Assembly: GCA_902476875.1 (NCBI GenBank)
Contig: CABSFC010000027.1
Location: 1-27,709 of the forward strand
From: an uncultured Oscillibacter sp.
GTDB taxonomy: Bacteria > Bacillota > Clostridia > Oscillospirales > Oscillospiraceae
Reading direction: 5' to 3'
Length of the DNA: 27,709 bases
The translations under genes and the position numbers were made by a program. Positions 1-7,041 of this stretch are shown in pieces. Below the pieces are notes generated by a model. That model was not told the origin of the DNA. It did not search any database and saw only the letters and a list, made by a program, of their open reading frames with translations. Each line of letters starts with the position of its first letter. Position 1 is the stretch's first letter.

Positions 1-717
1 CCCGCCGGTGGCGGGGTCGTGGATGTTCGTCAGGGACAGGTAGCCCGCCAGGGACTGGGCGTTGGTCATAACAGCGTCCATACCGCCGGCGTGCGTGACA
101 CCATAGCCCAGCACGACCACCAGGGCCACTGTCATAATGATGGACTGGACCAGGTCCGTGAAGGACGCCGCCAGGAAACCGCCCAGGACAGTGTAGAGCA
201 CAATGACCGCGGCGGAGATCAGCATGGCGGTGACATAGTCCATCCCGAACAGCGTGGAGAACAGCTTGCCGCAGGCGGAGAAGCCGGAAGCGGTATAGGG
301 GATGAAGAACACGATGATGACCACGGCCGCAATGGCGGCCAGCAGATTTCTGTTATCGCCCCAGCGCTTGGAGAAGAACTGAGGAACTGTGATGGCGTCC
401 AGCCGGGTGGAATAGCGGCGGATACGGCGGGCCACGATCAGCCAGTTCAGATAGGTGCCGATGGCCAGGCCGATGGCGGTCCAGCTGGCCTCCGCCAGGC
501 CGGTGAGATACGCCACGCCGGGCAGGCCCATCAGCAGCCAGCTGCTCATATCAGACGCCTCCGCGCTCATGGCGGTGACGAAGGGTCCCAGTTTCCGTCC
601 GCCCAGATAGAAGTCGTCCACGGAGTTGTTCTTCTTGGCGAACCATACGCCAACGCCGAGCATCGCCAGCAAATAGGCGATGATGGCAAGCAGGATACAG
701 ATTTGTGCGGTTGTCAT
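1..717 (-). CDS. putP: Sodium/proline-type symporter (SSF family), N-terminal part, cut by window edge
   Basis: This is a Na+-coupled solute symporter of the inner membrane, most like proline permease PutP. The reading frame stays open from an ATG at 717 to the left edge, giving 239 residues; the family is usually about 490-510, so the rest lies outside the window. The start follows an AAGGAGAG ribosome site. The N-terminus is a long hydrophobic helix, followed by the family segment around residues 35-70 (DDFYLGGRKLGP, then AMSAEASDMSSWLLMGLPG), which is typical of PutP rather than pantothenate or glucose SSF members. Several further membrane segments follow. It lies downstream of a TetR gene on the same strand, and a 28-bp palindrome sits about 70 bp upstream of its start. 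Family assignment is strong; proline as substrate is inferred from similarity only. Confidence 0.88.
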   Translation of the reverse strand, partial: MTTAQICILLAIIAYLLAMLGVGVWFAKKNNSVDDFYLGGRKLGPFVTAMSAEASDMSSWLLMGLPGVAYLTGLAEASWTAIGLAIGTYLNWLIVARRIRRYSTRLDAITVPQFFSKRWGDNRNLLAAIAAVVIIVFFIPYTASGFSACGKLFSTLFGMDYVTAMLISAAVIVLYTVLGGFLAASFTDLVQSIIMTVALVVVLGYGVTHAGGMDAVMTNAQSLAGYLSLTNIHDPATGG

Positions 718-788
718 TGTTTTCTCTCTCCTTTTGCGTTTCAATGACTGACATCATATCACACTTGAAATCAGAATGAAATACAGAA

Positions 789-816
789 CGCCGTATAGAA
801 TAAATTCTATACGGCG
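789..816. promoter_or_regulatory. 28-bp near-perfect palindrome, candidate TetR operator
   Basis: Two perfect 13-bp inverted arms (789-801 and 804-816, outer sequence CGCCGTATAGAAT) flank a 2-nt centre. The site lies between the TetR stop and the symporter start. Neither strand has a T-run after it, which argues against a terminator. Size and symmetry fit the operator of a dimeric TetR-family repressor, and the gene directly upstream encodes one. That this TetR binds here is inference. Confidence 0.5.
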
Positions 817-817
817 C

Positions 818-844
818 TACAATAAAACATAAAATTTTATTGTA
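818..844. repeat. Second AT-rich inverted repeat beside the palindrome
   Basis: Ten-bp arms (818-827 TACAATAAAA and 835-844) flank a 7-nt spacer, starting 1 nt after the neighbouring palindrome. It could be a weak terminator for the TetR transcript or a second protein site. The sequence does not decide between these. Confidence 0.35.
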
Positions 845-904
845 TTTTCAACGCTTTTTAACTAAACGTTTTTTAATATTATCCTTCGTCGAAAAAATAA
901 AATA

Positions 905-1507
905 TCATATATCCGCCGCCGGTTTTGCCCGGTAGCTGTCCAAAAACATCGGCGTCACGCTGTCCGTATAGGCCACCAGAGAGTATTCGCCGCCGGAGAG
1001 GCACCAGTCGTACATCAGCGCCCGCTCCCACAGGGCGTAGGCCTTCAATATCTCGTTGACGGTCCTGTCCTTCCGCAGCTGGCCCGCCCGCTGGCCCTCG
1101 GTGATGATCTGCCGCAGTAATTTGAAATAGGTGCGGTTTCGGTCCAGCAGGTGCTTTTCCCCCCGGGCCAGCAGCTGGGTGGACAGCAGCTGGGCCAGCA
1201 GGTCCATGGAGACGCTGTTGTCGATCATGGCGAACAGCTCGTGGTTCAGGTAGATCAGCTTTTCCATGGCGTCTAGCGACGGGTCCATGACCTCCATCAG
1301 CTCCTCATACTTCTCGTCGAACACATTGGCCAGTGTGCCCAACAGCGCGCCCTTGCCGTCGAAGTAGTGGTAAAACGACCCTTTGGAGGTCTCGGACTCA
1401 AAGACGATGTCCTCCACCGTCGTATCCTCGTAGCCCTGCTCGTAAAACAGCTTCCAGGCCGCGGAGATGATGCGGCCCCTGGTATTTCTGGCGTTTTTTC
1501 TCGGCAT
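905..1507 (-). CDS. TetR/AcrR family transcriptional regulator
   Basis: A 200-residue one-component repressor-type regulator. Residues 1-60 form the TetR DNA-binding domain: a basic N-terminus (MPRKNARNTRGRI), then a helix-turn-helix with the family signature (GYEDTTVEDIV, then SKGSFYHYFDGKGALL at about 41-56). The remaining 140 residues are the variable helical ligand/dimer domain, with no recognisable ligand class. The ATG at 1507 follows AGGGAGGTG. It is encoded upstream of and on the same strand as the PutP-like symporter, and divergently from the dapF-like gene. The palindrome in front of the symporter is its best candidate operator. The DNA-binding call is firm; its target and ligand are unknown. 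Confidence 0.9.
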   Translation of the reverse strand: MPRKNARNTRGRIISAAWKLFYEQGYEDTTVEDIVFESETSKGSFYHYFDGKGALLGTLANVFDEKYEELMEVMDPSLDAMEKLIYLNHELFAMIDNSVSMDLLAQLLSTQLLARGEKHLLDRNRTYFKLLRQIITEGQRAGQLRKDRTVNEILKAYALWERALMYDWCLSGGEYSLVAYTDSVTPMFLDSYRAKPAADI

Positions 1508-1648
1508 ATGCGCGGCACCTCCCTTTCCTGTTTCTTAGCATATCATATCCGTCTGAAAACTGCAAATCGAACGGATTTTCCAGTGTGATTCGCAGGATTT
1601 ACAAGATTTTTAGCACATTCTCCAGTTTCCACCGCCGTTTGAGGCTGC

Positions 1649-1654
1649 TATAAT
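1649..1654 (+). promoter_or_regulatory. Consensus -10 box upstream of the dapF-like gene
   Basis: A perfect TATAAT lies 33 bp before the TTG start and just ahead of the ribosome site. The -35 region at 17-nt spacing is poor (TTTCCA-like), so this promoter is tentative. Confidence 0.3.
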
Positions 1655-1686
1655 AAAACCAATTTATTATATAAGGAGGGACGGCC

Positions 1687-2532
1687 TTGGACTTCTGGAA
1701 GATGAACGGCGCCGGGAACGACTTTGTGGTGCTGAACAACCTGAAAGAGCATCTGCCCGTTGCGCTTCTCCCCCAGGTAGCCCGGACGCTGTGCGAGCGG
1801 CATTTGTCCATCGGCGCCGACGGACTGATGGTGGTGGACGCTCCCACCCAGGGTGGAGACTACAGGATGCTGTTCTTTAACTCCGACGGCAGCGTGGGCG
1901 AGATGTGCGGCAACGGCGCCCGGTGCATCTGCCGGTACGGCTATGAAAACGGCCTGGCCGGCGAGACCCAGACCGTGGAAACCACGGCGGGCATCGTCAC
2001 AGGTCGGCGCATCGACAGCCGCCTCTATCAAATCCGCCTCAACGACCCCACCACCGTGAAGCTGGACTGCCCCGTGGAGGTGGACGGCGCGCGGTACGAC
2101 TGCTCCTACATAGAGCTGGGAGACCCAGGCCTGCCCCACGCGGTGGTGCCCTTCCACGATTTGAAGAACGCTGACGAAAACGAGCTGCGGGAGCTGGGCC
2201 GCGCCATCCGCTGGCACAGCGCGTTCCCCAAGGGCGCCAATGTGAACTTTTACGAGATCGTCGGCGAGGACCACATCTTCGAGCGGACCTTTGAGCGGGG
2301 CGTGGAGGATTTCACCTACGCCTGCGGCACCGGCACCGGCTCCGTGGTGACGGTGCTGACTCTCCAGGGCAGGGTCAGCGGCCGCGGCGTGAAGGTGGAT
2401 ATGACCGGCGGCCGCCTGGTCATCGACACCGTGCGGGAGGGCTCCCGGATCACGGACCTGTATCTCACAGGCCCCACCAACATCGTTTGTAAGGGCGAGG
2501 TCACGGACGAAGACCTCTGCCTTGCAAAATAA
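1687..2532 (+). CDS. dapF: Diaminopimelate epimerase family protein (DapF-like)
   Basis: A cofactor-independent amino-acid epimerase using two cysteines; classical DapF converts LL- to meso-diaminopimelate for lysine and peptidoglycan. It has 281 residues, normal for the family, as two homologous halves. The first catalytic cysteine is Cys74 in MCGNGARC and the second is Cys213 in YACGTGTGS. Asn11 in GAGNDF matches the substrate-contacting N-terminal motif. Translation starts at TTG 1687, 7 nt after AAGGAGGG (1672-1679). Two spots differ from classical DapF: the usual GNPH loop reads GDPGLPHAVV (145-154), and the ERGVGET stretch reads ERGVEDFTY. It is followed 30 bp later by an amino-acid/dicarboxylate symporter. 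The family is certain; it could be the housekeeping DapF or an epimerase for another amino acid. Confidence 0.85.
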   Translation: MDFWKMNGAGNDFVVLNNLKEHLPVALLPQVARTLCERHLSIGADGLMVVDAPTQGGDYRMLFFNSDGSVGEMCGNGARCICRYGYENGLAGETQTVETTAGIVTGRRIDSRLYQIRLNDPTTVKLDCPVEVDGARYDCSYIELGDPGLPHAVVPFHDLKNADENELRELGRAIRWHSAFPKGANVNFYEIVGEDHIFERTFERGVEDFTYACGTGTGSVVTVLTLQGRVSGRGVKVDMTGGRLVIDTVREGSRITDLYLTGPTNIVCKGEVTDEDLCLAK

Positions 2533-2562
2533 ATCGTGTGTAAAATAGGAGGAAAAACAAGT

Positions 2563-3807
2563 ATGGATAAGAAATCCGTCGCCAGGAACTACCGGTTCCT
2601 GGGCATTATGCTGGGCGCCATGATCCTGGGCGCCATCGTGGGCTGGTTTGCTCCCGACTTCGGCAACTCCATCAGCTTCCTGGGCACCGTGTTCATCAAC
2701 ATGATGTTCTGCATCGTGGTGCCTCTGGTGTTCGCGTCCATCGCCGGAGCCGTGGCCAACATGAAGAGCCGCAAGCGGGCGGGCAAGATCATGGGCGTCA
2801 CCGTCGCCACCTTCGTGGTCACCGGCGCCATCGCCGCCGTCATCATGTTCGTGCTGGTGAAGATCTTCCCCCCTGTCCTGACCGCCTGGACGGAGCTGCC
2901 CTCCGAGGAGATGGGCGAATACGCCTCTCTGTCTGAGATGATCGTCAACTTCTTCACCGCCAGCGACTTCGTTGGCCTGCTGTCCCGCCGGGCCATGCTG
3001 CCCCTGATCGTGTTCTCTCTTCTGTTCGGCTTCGCCGTGAACCTGAACGGCGGCTCCGAGACCATGGTGGGCAAGTTCCTGGAGGATTTGACCAACGTCA
3101 TGCTGAAGTTCGTCAAGATCGTCACCTACTACGCCCCCATCGCTTTCTTTGCCATCTTCGCCGACCTGGTGGCCACCTATGGCTCTCAGGTCACTGTGAC
3201 CTATGGCCGTGCCTTGCTGCTGTACTATCCCCTGTGCTTCATCTACATCTTCACCGCGTGGCCCCTGTTCGCCTGGTTCGGCGGCGGCAAGGGCGCCGTC
3301 CGCACCATGTTCCGGCACATCGCCCGGCCCGCCATCGTGTCCCTGGGCACCTGCTCCTCCGTGGCCACCATCCCCACCAACATGGAAGTGGCCGCTGAGA
3401 CCGGCATCTCCAAGGACGTCAGTGACATGGTGCTGCCCCTGGGTGCCACCATGCACATGGACGGCTCCTGCTTCTCCTGCGTGCTGAAGATCGCTTTCGT
3501 GTGGGGTGTGTTCGGCCAGAGCCTCAGCTTCTCCCAGCTGATCCCCATCGTCCTGGTGGCCGTGCTGTCCTCCGTGGGCATGAGCGGCGTGCCCGGCGGC
3601 GGCTACATCGGCGAGTACATCATCTGCTCCATCTTCTTCCCCACGCAGATGGAGATCGCCTTCCCCATCCTGGTGGCCATCGGCAACCTGGTGGACCCCC
3701 CCGCCACCATGATCAACTCCGCCGGCGACTATGTGGTCAGCTACATCGTCTCCCGCTTTGTGGACGGCAAGGACTGGCTGCAGAAGGCCCTGGCCGCCAA
3801 AAAGTAA
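2563..3807 (+). CDS. Dicarboxylate/amino acid:cation symporter (DAACS, GltP/SstT-like)
   Basis: A membrane transporter of 414 residues in the glutamate/aspartate/serine symporter family, which imports acidic or small neutral amino acids or C4-dicarboxylates with Na+ or H+. The ATG at 2563 is chosen because AGGAGG lies at 2547-2552; a longer in-frame start at 2536 lacks such a site. Landmarks are hairpin 1 with the serine motif CSSVATIP (Ser265-Ser266), the cation motif around 297-301, hairpin 2 GVPGGG, and Asn385/Asp389 in INSAGD, matching the family NxxxD pair. The usual NMDGT motif reads HMDGS (His298). It sits in an apparent two-gene operon behind the dapF-like epimerase and is closed by a strong terminator. 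The substrate is not determined by sequence. Confidence 0.88.
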   Translation: MDKKSVARNYRFLGIMLGAMILGAIVGWFAPDFGNSISFLGTVFINMMFCIVVPLVFASIAGAVANMKSRKRAGKIMGVTVATFVVTGAIAAVIMFVLVKIFPPVLTAWTELPSEEMGEYASLSEMIVNFFTASDFVGLLSRRAMLPLIVFSLLFGFAVNLNGGSETMVGKFLEDLTNVMLKFVKIVTYYAPIAFFAIFADLVATYGSQVTVTYGRALLLYYPLCFIYIFTAWPLFAWFGGGKGAVRTMFRHIARPAIVSLGTCSSVATIPTNMEVAAETGISKDVSDMVLPLGATMHMDGSCFSCVLKIAFVWGVFGQSLSFSQLIPIVLVAVLSSVGMSGVPGGGYIGEYIICSIFFPTQMEIAFPILVAIGNLVDPPATMINSAGDYVVSYIVSRFVDGKDWLQKALAAKK

Positions 3808-3830
3808 CCAACTCCCCCGTTTCGTCCAAA

Positions 3831-3860
3831 AGGAGGCTGCCGCGGCAGCCTCCTTTTTTT
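3831..3860 (+). terminator. Strong rho-independent terminator after the symporter
   Basis: A perfect 10-bp stem (AGGAGGCTGC at 3831-3840, pairing with 3845-3854) with a 4-nt CGCG loop and a run of T to 3860. It ends the dapF-like/symporter transcript. Confidence 0.92.
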
Positions 3861-3869
3861 GCCGCAAGG

Positions 3870-3898
3870 TTGACCTTTTGCCCCGCTTCCTTTATACT
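3870..3898 (+). promoter_or_regulatory. Sigma-A-type promoter of the amidohydrolase
   Basis: TTGACC (3870-3875), a 17-nt spacer and TATACT (3893-3898) give a near-consensus promoter directly after the preceding terminator. The predicted transcript has a leader of only about 20 nt, containing the ribosome site AAAGGAGC. Confidence 0.75.
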
Positions 3899-3923
3899 GA
3901 TAGTGTGAAAGGAGCGTGTTTTT

Positions 3924-5282
3924 ATGGCCACTCTGCTGCTGAAAAACATTCGCGCCCTGGTCACCTGCGACGGCGGCGACCGGGTGCTGGAAAACGTGGA
4001 CCTCTACTGCGAGGAGGGCTTCATTCGGGCTATCGGCCCCAACCTGCCCCAGCCCGCCGACACCACCATCGACGCCGTCCACTACTGGTGCTACCCCGGC
4101 CTGGTCAATACCCATCACCACCTGTACCAGGTGTTTTCCCGAAATCTGCCCCAGGTGCAGAATATGGAGCTGTTCGACTGGCTGACCGCCCTGTACGAGA
4201 TCTGGAAGGGGCTGGACGAGGATGTCATCCGCCTCTCGACGCTGACGGGCTGCGGCGAGCTTTTGAAGCACGGCTGCACCACCTGCTTTGACCACCACTA
4301 CGTCTTCCCCGCGGGAAGCGGCGACCTGCTGGGCGCCCAATTCGCCGCGGCGGAGGAGCTGGGCGTCCGCATGTTTGCCTCCCGGGGCAGCATGGACCTG
4401 AGCAAAAAAGACGGCGGCCTGCCGCCGGACAGCGTGGTCCAGACGGTGGACGCGATCATGAGGGACTCCGCCCGGGCCGTCGAGGCATGGCACGACCCCC
4501 GCCCCGGCTCCATGCGGCAGGTGGCCCTGGCCCCCTGCTCCCCCTTCTCCGTGTCGGCGGAGCTGCTGCGGCAGAGCGCCATTCTGGCCCGGCAGTACGG
4601 CGTCCGGCTCCACACCCACCTGTGCGAGACGAAGGACGAGGAGAACTATATGCTGCAAAACCACGGCGTCCGGCCCTTGGAGTTCATGGCGTCCCTGGGC
4701 TGGACCGGCCCGGACGTGTGGTATGCCCACGGCATCCACTTCAACGACGAGGAGCTGCGGGAGCTGGCCCGGACGGGCACCGGTGTGGCCCACTGCCCCA
4801 TCTCCAACATGAAGCTCTCCTCCGGCGTGGCACGGGTGCCGGAGATGCTGGCCCTGGGCGTCCCCGTGGGGCTGGCGGTGGACGGCTCCGCCAGCAACGA
4901 CGGCTCGTCCCTGATGGAGGAGCTGCGGGTGGCGTACCTCCTCCACCGGCTGACCTCCAGCGCCAAGGCCCCCTCCGGCTATCAGGTGCTGAAAATGGCC
5001 ACCCGGGGCAGTGCCCGCCTGCTGGGCCGGGACGATATCGGCTCGCTGGAGGTGGGCAAGTGCGCGGACCTGTTCCTGGTGGACTCCCGCCGGCTGGAGC
5101 TGGTGGGCGGCGAGTACAGCCCCGCCGACGTGCTGGCGACGGTGGGCCTGCGCGGCCCGGTGGATTACACCGTGGTCCACGGCAAGGTGGTCGTCAGGGA
5201 GGGGCATCTGGTCACGATCGACGAGGAGCGGGTGGCCGAGGATGCCCGGCGGTGTTGTCGGGCGTATCTGGCGAGAGCGTAA
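3924..5282 (+). CDS. Amidohydrolase, 8-oxoguanine deaminase-like
   Basis: A cytosolic metal-dependent deaminase of the AtzA/TrzN/guanine-deaminase branch of the amidohydrolase superfamily, 452 residues. Metal and catalytic residues are visible: His64 and His66 in VNTHHHLYQ, His232 and Glu235 in HTHLCETKD, His269 in YAHGIHF, and Asp320 in VDGSASND. The HHLYQ and DGSASND versions of these motifs are those of characterised 8-oxoguanine deaminases, which convert 8-oxoguanine to uric acid and ammonia. Other deaminases of purines or triazines share the fold. The ATG follows AAAGGAGC. It is transcribed alone, between the upstream promoter and the terminator at 5281-5320. No other purine-catabolism gene is adjacent, so context neither supports nor opposes the call. 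Superfamily firm, substrate probable. Confidence 0.8.
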   Translation: MATLLLKNIRALVTCDGGDRVLENVDLYCEEGFIRAIGPNLPQPADTTIDAVHYWCYPGLVNTHHHLYQVFSRNLPQVQNMELFDWLTALYEIWKGLDEDVIRLSTLTGCGELLKHGCTTCFDHHYVFPAGSGDLLGAQFAAAEELGVRMFASRGSMDLSKKDGGLPPDSVVQTVDAIMRDSARAVEAWHDPRPGSMRQVALAPCSPFSVSAELLRQSAILARQYGVRLHTHLCETKDEENYMLQNHGVRPLEFMASLGWTGPDVWYAHGIHFNDEELRELARTGTGVAHCPISNMKLSSGVARVPEMLALGVPVGLAVDGSASNDGSSLMEELRVAYLLHRLTSSAKAPSGYQVLKMATRGSARLLGRDDIGSLEVGKCADLFLVDSRRLELVGGEYSPADVLATVGLRGPVDYTVVHGKVVVREGHLVTIDEERVAEDARRCCRAYLARA

Positions 5283-5320
5283 AAAAGCGCCTGCATCCAA
5301 CAGGATGCAGGCGCTCTTTC
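5281..5320. terminator. Bidirectional terminator between the amidohydrolase and hepT
   Basis: A 13-bp stem (5286-5298 with 5303-5315, AGCGCCTGCATCC) has a 4-nt loop. On the minus strand the stem is followed by a T6 run; on the plus strand by CTTTCT. It therefore best serves the minus-strand mntA/hepT transcript and also closes the amidohydrolase gene. Confidence 0.85.
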
Positions 5321-5639
5321 TCAAATTCCAGCCAGTACCTGCCGGAGTTCCGGCAGATCACCGTCAATGATCTCCCAGATCAGCCGCAGATTCACGCCCT
5401 CATAATCGTGTACTGCGGTTCCGCAATCCATAAATATACCGTCACGGGACCTCTGGATGCTCTGCGGCGAAAGCGTCATCCACGCGGTTTGCCAATTCGC
5501 CCAGCTGGCTCAAATTGAACACACATGCCTCCACCAGCTTGGAATCCGCCGCAAAGGCCGCGTAATCCATTCCCGCGCAATAACCCATCACTTTATCCGT
5601 ATAAGCGATCATTTTGGCAACGATAATGTCATTTCTCAT
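5321..5639 (-). pseudogene. hepT: HepT-like HEPN toxin, disrupted by a stop codon and a frameshift
   Basis: A HEPN-domain toxin (DUF86/HepT), normally an RNase with an R-x4-6-H active site, partner of the MNT antitoxin. The intact frame runs 65 residues from an ATG at 5639 (MRNDIIVAKMIAY to FAAEHPEVP) and hits TGA where HepT proteins usually have Trp. Beyond it the same frame reads RYIYGLRNR; after a shift consistent with a 2-nt deletion it continues VHDYEGVNLRLIWEI and ends LAGI at a stop at 5321-5323. The reconstructed product would be about 106 residues, normal for HepT. The frameshift falls exactly between the RN and the H of the catalytic motif, so no active toxin can be made. It overlaps the end of mntA by 11 bp. 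A sequencing error is unlikely to explain two lesions. Confidence 0.85.
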
Positions 5640-5928
5640 ACACCGTTACCCCTGTTTCCTGAATCTCACGGTCAATAGGGGAGCCATGCTGAATATGCGT
5701 CACATCCAGCAGGTCCACGTCCTTTCCCACCGCTTTCTGCACATCACTCAGAAAGCCGACGAACCGCAGCCCCTTCAGGCCGCTGTCCACCAGGAGGTCG
5801 ATGTCGCTCTTCTCCGTGGCGTTTCCCTTTCCATAGGAGCCAAACAAAACCGCCTTACGGATGCCATATTTGCTGAAAAGCGGCGTCAAAACCGTCTGGA
5901 GCTGGGAAATTGTATAAATGCCGGTCAC
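5629..5928 (-). CDS. mntA: MntA-like nucleotidyltransferase antitoxin
   Basis: A 99-residue minimal nucleotidyltransferase of the MNT/HEPN toxin-antitoxin system. In characterised pairs MntA AMPylates a tyrosine of HepT to silence it. The polymerase-beta signature GSX10DXD is complete: Gly30-Ser31 in LFGSYGKG and Asp42/Asp44 in SDIDLLVD. A third acidic residue, Asp72, lies in KDVDLL. Translation starts at GTG 5928, preceded by AGGAGG at a 10-nt spacing; an ATG 7 nt upstream is out of frame. The antitoxin looks intact although its toxin partner is broken, the order expected when a toxin decays first. The call rests on motif and gene pairing and is strong. Confidence 0.9.
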   Translation of the reverse strand: MTGIYTISQLQTVLTPLFSKYGIRKAVLFGSYGKGNATEKSDIDLLVDSGLKGLRFVGFLSDVQKAVGKDVDLLDVTHIQHGSPIDREIQETGVTVYEK

Positions 5929-5999
5929 AAGTCATCGCCTCCTGTCCTTATGCTCAGTATACCCAAAACCGCCGCGTTTTGCAACAAAGTCTTGCTGTT

Positions 6000-6035
6000 A
6001 AAAACGAGCCTGCCCCGTTTCAGGCGCAGGCTCGT
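6000..6035 (-). terminator. Rho-independent terminator after degV
   Basis: A 10-bp stem (ACGAGCCTGC at 6004-6013, pairing with 6026-6035) is followed on the minus strand by five T. It ends the degV transcript before mntA. Confidence 0.88.
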
Positions 6036-6047
6036 CTCTGTTTTTGA

Positions 6048-6914
6048 TCAATCCAACACCTGGACCGCCGCGCCCAGCACGCCGTCGCCGATGTAGACGC
6101 TCAGCGTGCCGTCGATCTCGCCGTCCCAAATGTGGTCGTAGTTGGGCAGGGCCGCCGTCAGCTTCCGGCGGACGGTCTCCATCTCCTCCGGCGCGCCGCC
6201 GTTGGCCACGGCCAGGTTGTAGCGCCTGTGGTCGCCGCAGCGCTTCACGGTCATCTCCACCAGCTTGTCGATGACCTGGTGCCGCCCCCGGACCTTGGCG
6301 ATGGACTGCAGCTGTCCGTCGGCGGCAAAGGTGATGATGGGCTTGATCTGCAGCAGCGTTCCCGCCGTAGCGGTCACCTTGCCGATACGCCCGCCCTTTT
6401 GCAGATACTCCAGCGTGTCCACGGAGAAAAAGGGGTAGGTGTTCGCGATCAGCTGCGGGACGCGGCGCTCCGTCAGTTCCTCCCAGCCCATGCCGTTGCG
6501 GATATCCTCCGCGGCCTGGAGCAGCGTCAGGCCCATGCCCAGCGAACCGCTGATGGAGTCAAATACCTTCACCGGCAGCATCCCCCGGCACTCCTCCCCA
6601 ATCAGCCGCACCAGGTTATAGGTGCCGGACAGGCCGCCGGACAGCATCACGGCCACCACGCCGTCATAGCCGTCCATGACGATCTGCCGCAGGATCTTCT
6701 CGATTCCCTCTCCCGAGGGCAGTGAGGTCTGCGGCAGTTCCCCGGCGCGAAGGCGGGCATAGATGTCCTTTCCGAAGATGTCCACGCCGTCGGAATACTC
6801 CCCGTCCGCGCACAGAATCCGCAGCGGCACCATATAAATGTGGTTTTCCGCCGCCAGCTTCGGGGACAGGTCGGCGCAGGAATCCGTCAGCAGGGCAATT
6901 TTTTGTGGGACCAT
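6048..6914 (-). CDS. DegV family fatty-acid-binding protein
   Basis: A 288-residue DegV-fold protein. Characterised members (FakB type) bind a fatty acid and present it to the FakA kinase for phosphorylation; whether this one does so is untested. The N-terminal motif IALLTDSCADLSP and the later SGGLSGTYN and GRIGK stretches are typical. The start is placed at the ATG at 6914, with GGAG about 9 nt upstream. A longer in-frame start at 6959 would add 15 residues (MCYCAKN...) without family similarity or a ribosome site. It is monocistronic, closed by its own terminator. Family call firm, ligand unknown. Confidence 0.9.
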   Translation of the reverse strand: MVPQKIALLTDSCADLSPKLAAENHIYMVPLRILCADGEYSDGVDIFGKDIYARLRAGELPQTSLPSGEGIEKILRQIVMDGYDGVVAVMLSGGLSGTYNLVRLIGEECRGMLPVKVFDSISGSLGMGLTLLQAAEDIRNGMGWEELTERRVPQLIANTYPFFSVDTLEYLQKGGRIGKVTATAGTLLQIKPIITFAADGQLQSIAKVRGRHQVIDKLVEMTVKRCGDHRRYNLAVANGGAPEEMETVRRKLTAALPNYDHIWDGEIDGTLSVYIGDGVLGAAVQVLD

Positions 6915-7014
6915 AACAGCATCTCCAAATCTTTGCAGGTTTTTAGCGCAGTAGCACAATTATTACATAAAACAGAAAAAACTGCAAGTCCCATCCGATG
7001 ACTTTTGAAAAAGT

Positions 7015-7040
7015 AAAAGAGCCGCTTCCGCGGCTCTTTT
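7015..7040 (-). terminator. Terminator after the XRE/zinc-ribbon gene
   Basis: An 11-bp stem (AAAAGAGCCGC at 7015-7025, pairing with 7030-7040) with loop TTCC, immediately after the TGA at 7042-7044 on the minus strand. The transcript 3' side is T-rich. Confidence 0.85.
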
Positions 7041-7041
7041 C

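Noticed and set aside
1648..3867. Very long open frame on the minus strand opposite dapF and the symporter
   Set aside because: Its translation is rich in His, Gly, Asp and Gln without any domain, and it mirrors two clear plus-strand genes. High GC at third codon positions removes stop codons from one antisense frame. The same applies to long antisense frames at 3741-5324, 17064-18413, 18466-19965, 19953-22706 and 24015-25940.
5380..5450. Programmed frameshift or recoding in hepT
   Set aside because: There is no slippery heptamer, and a stop codon lies several codons upstream of the shift in addition; decay is simpler.
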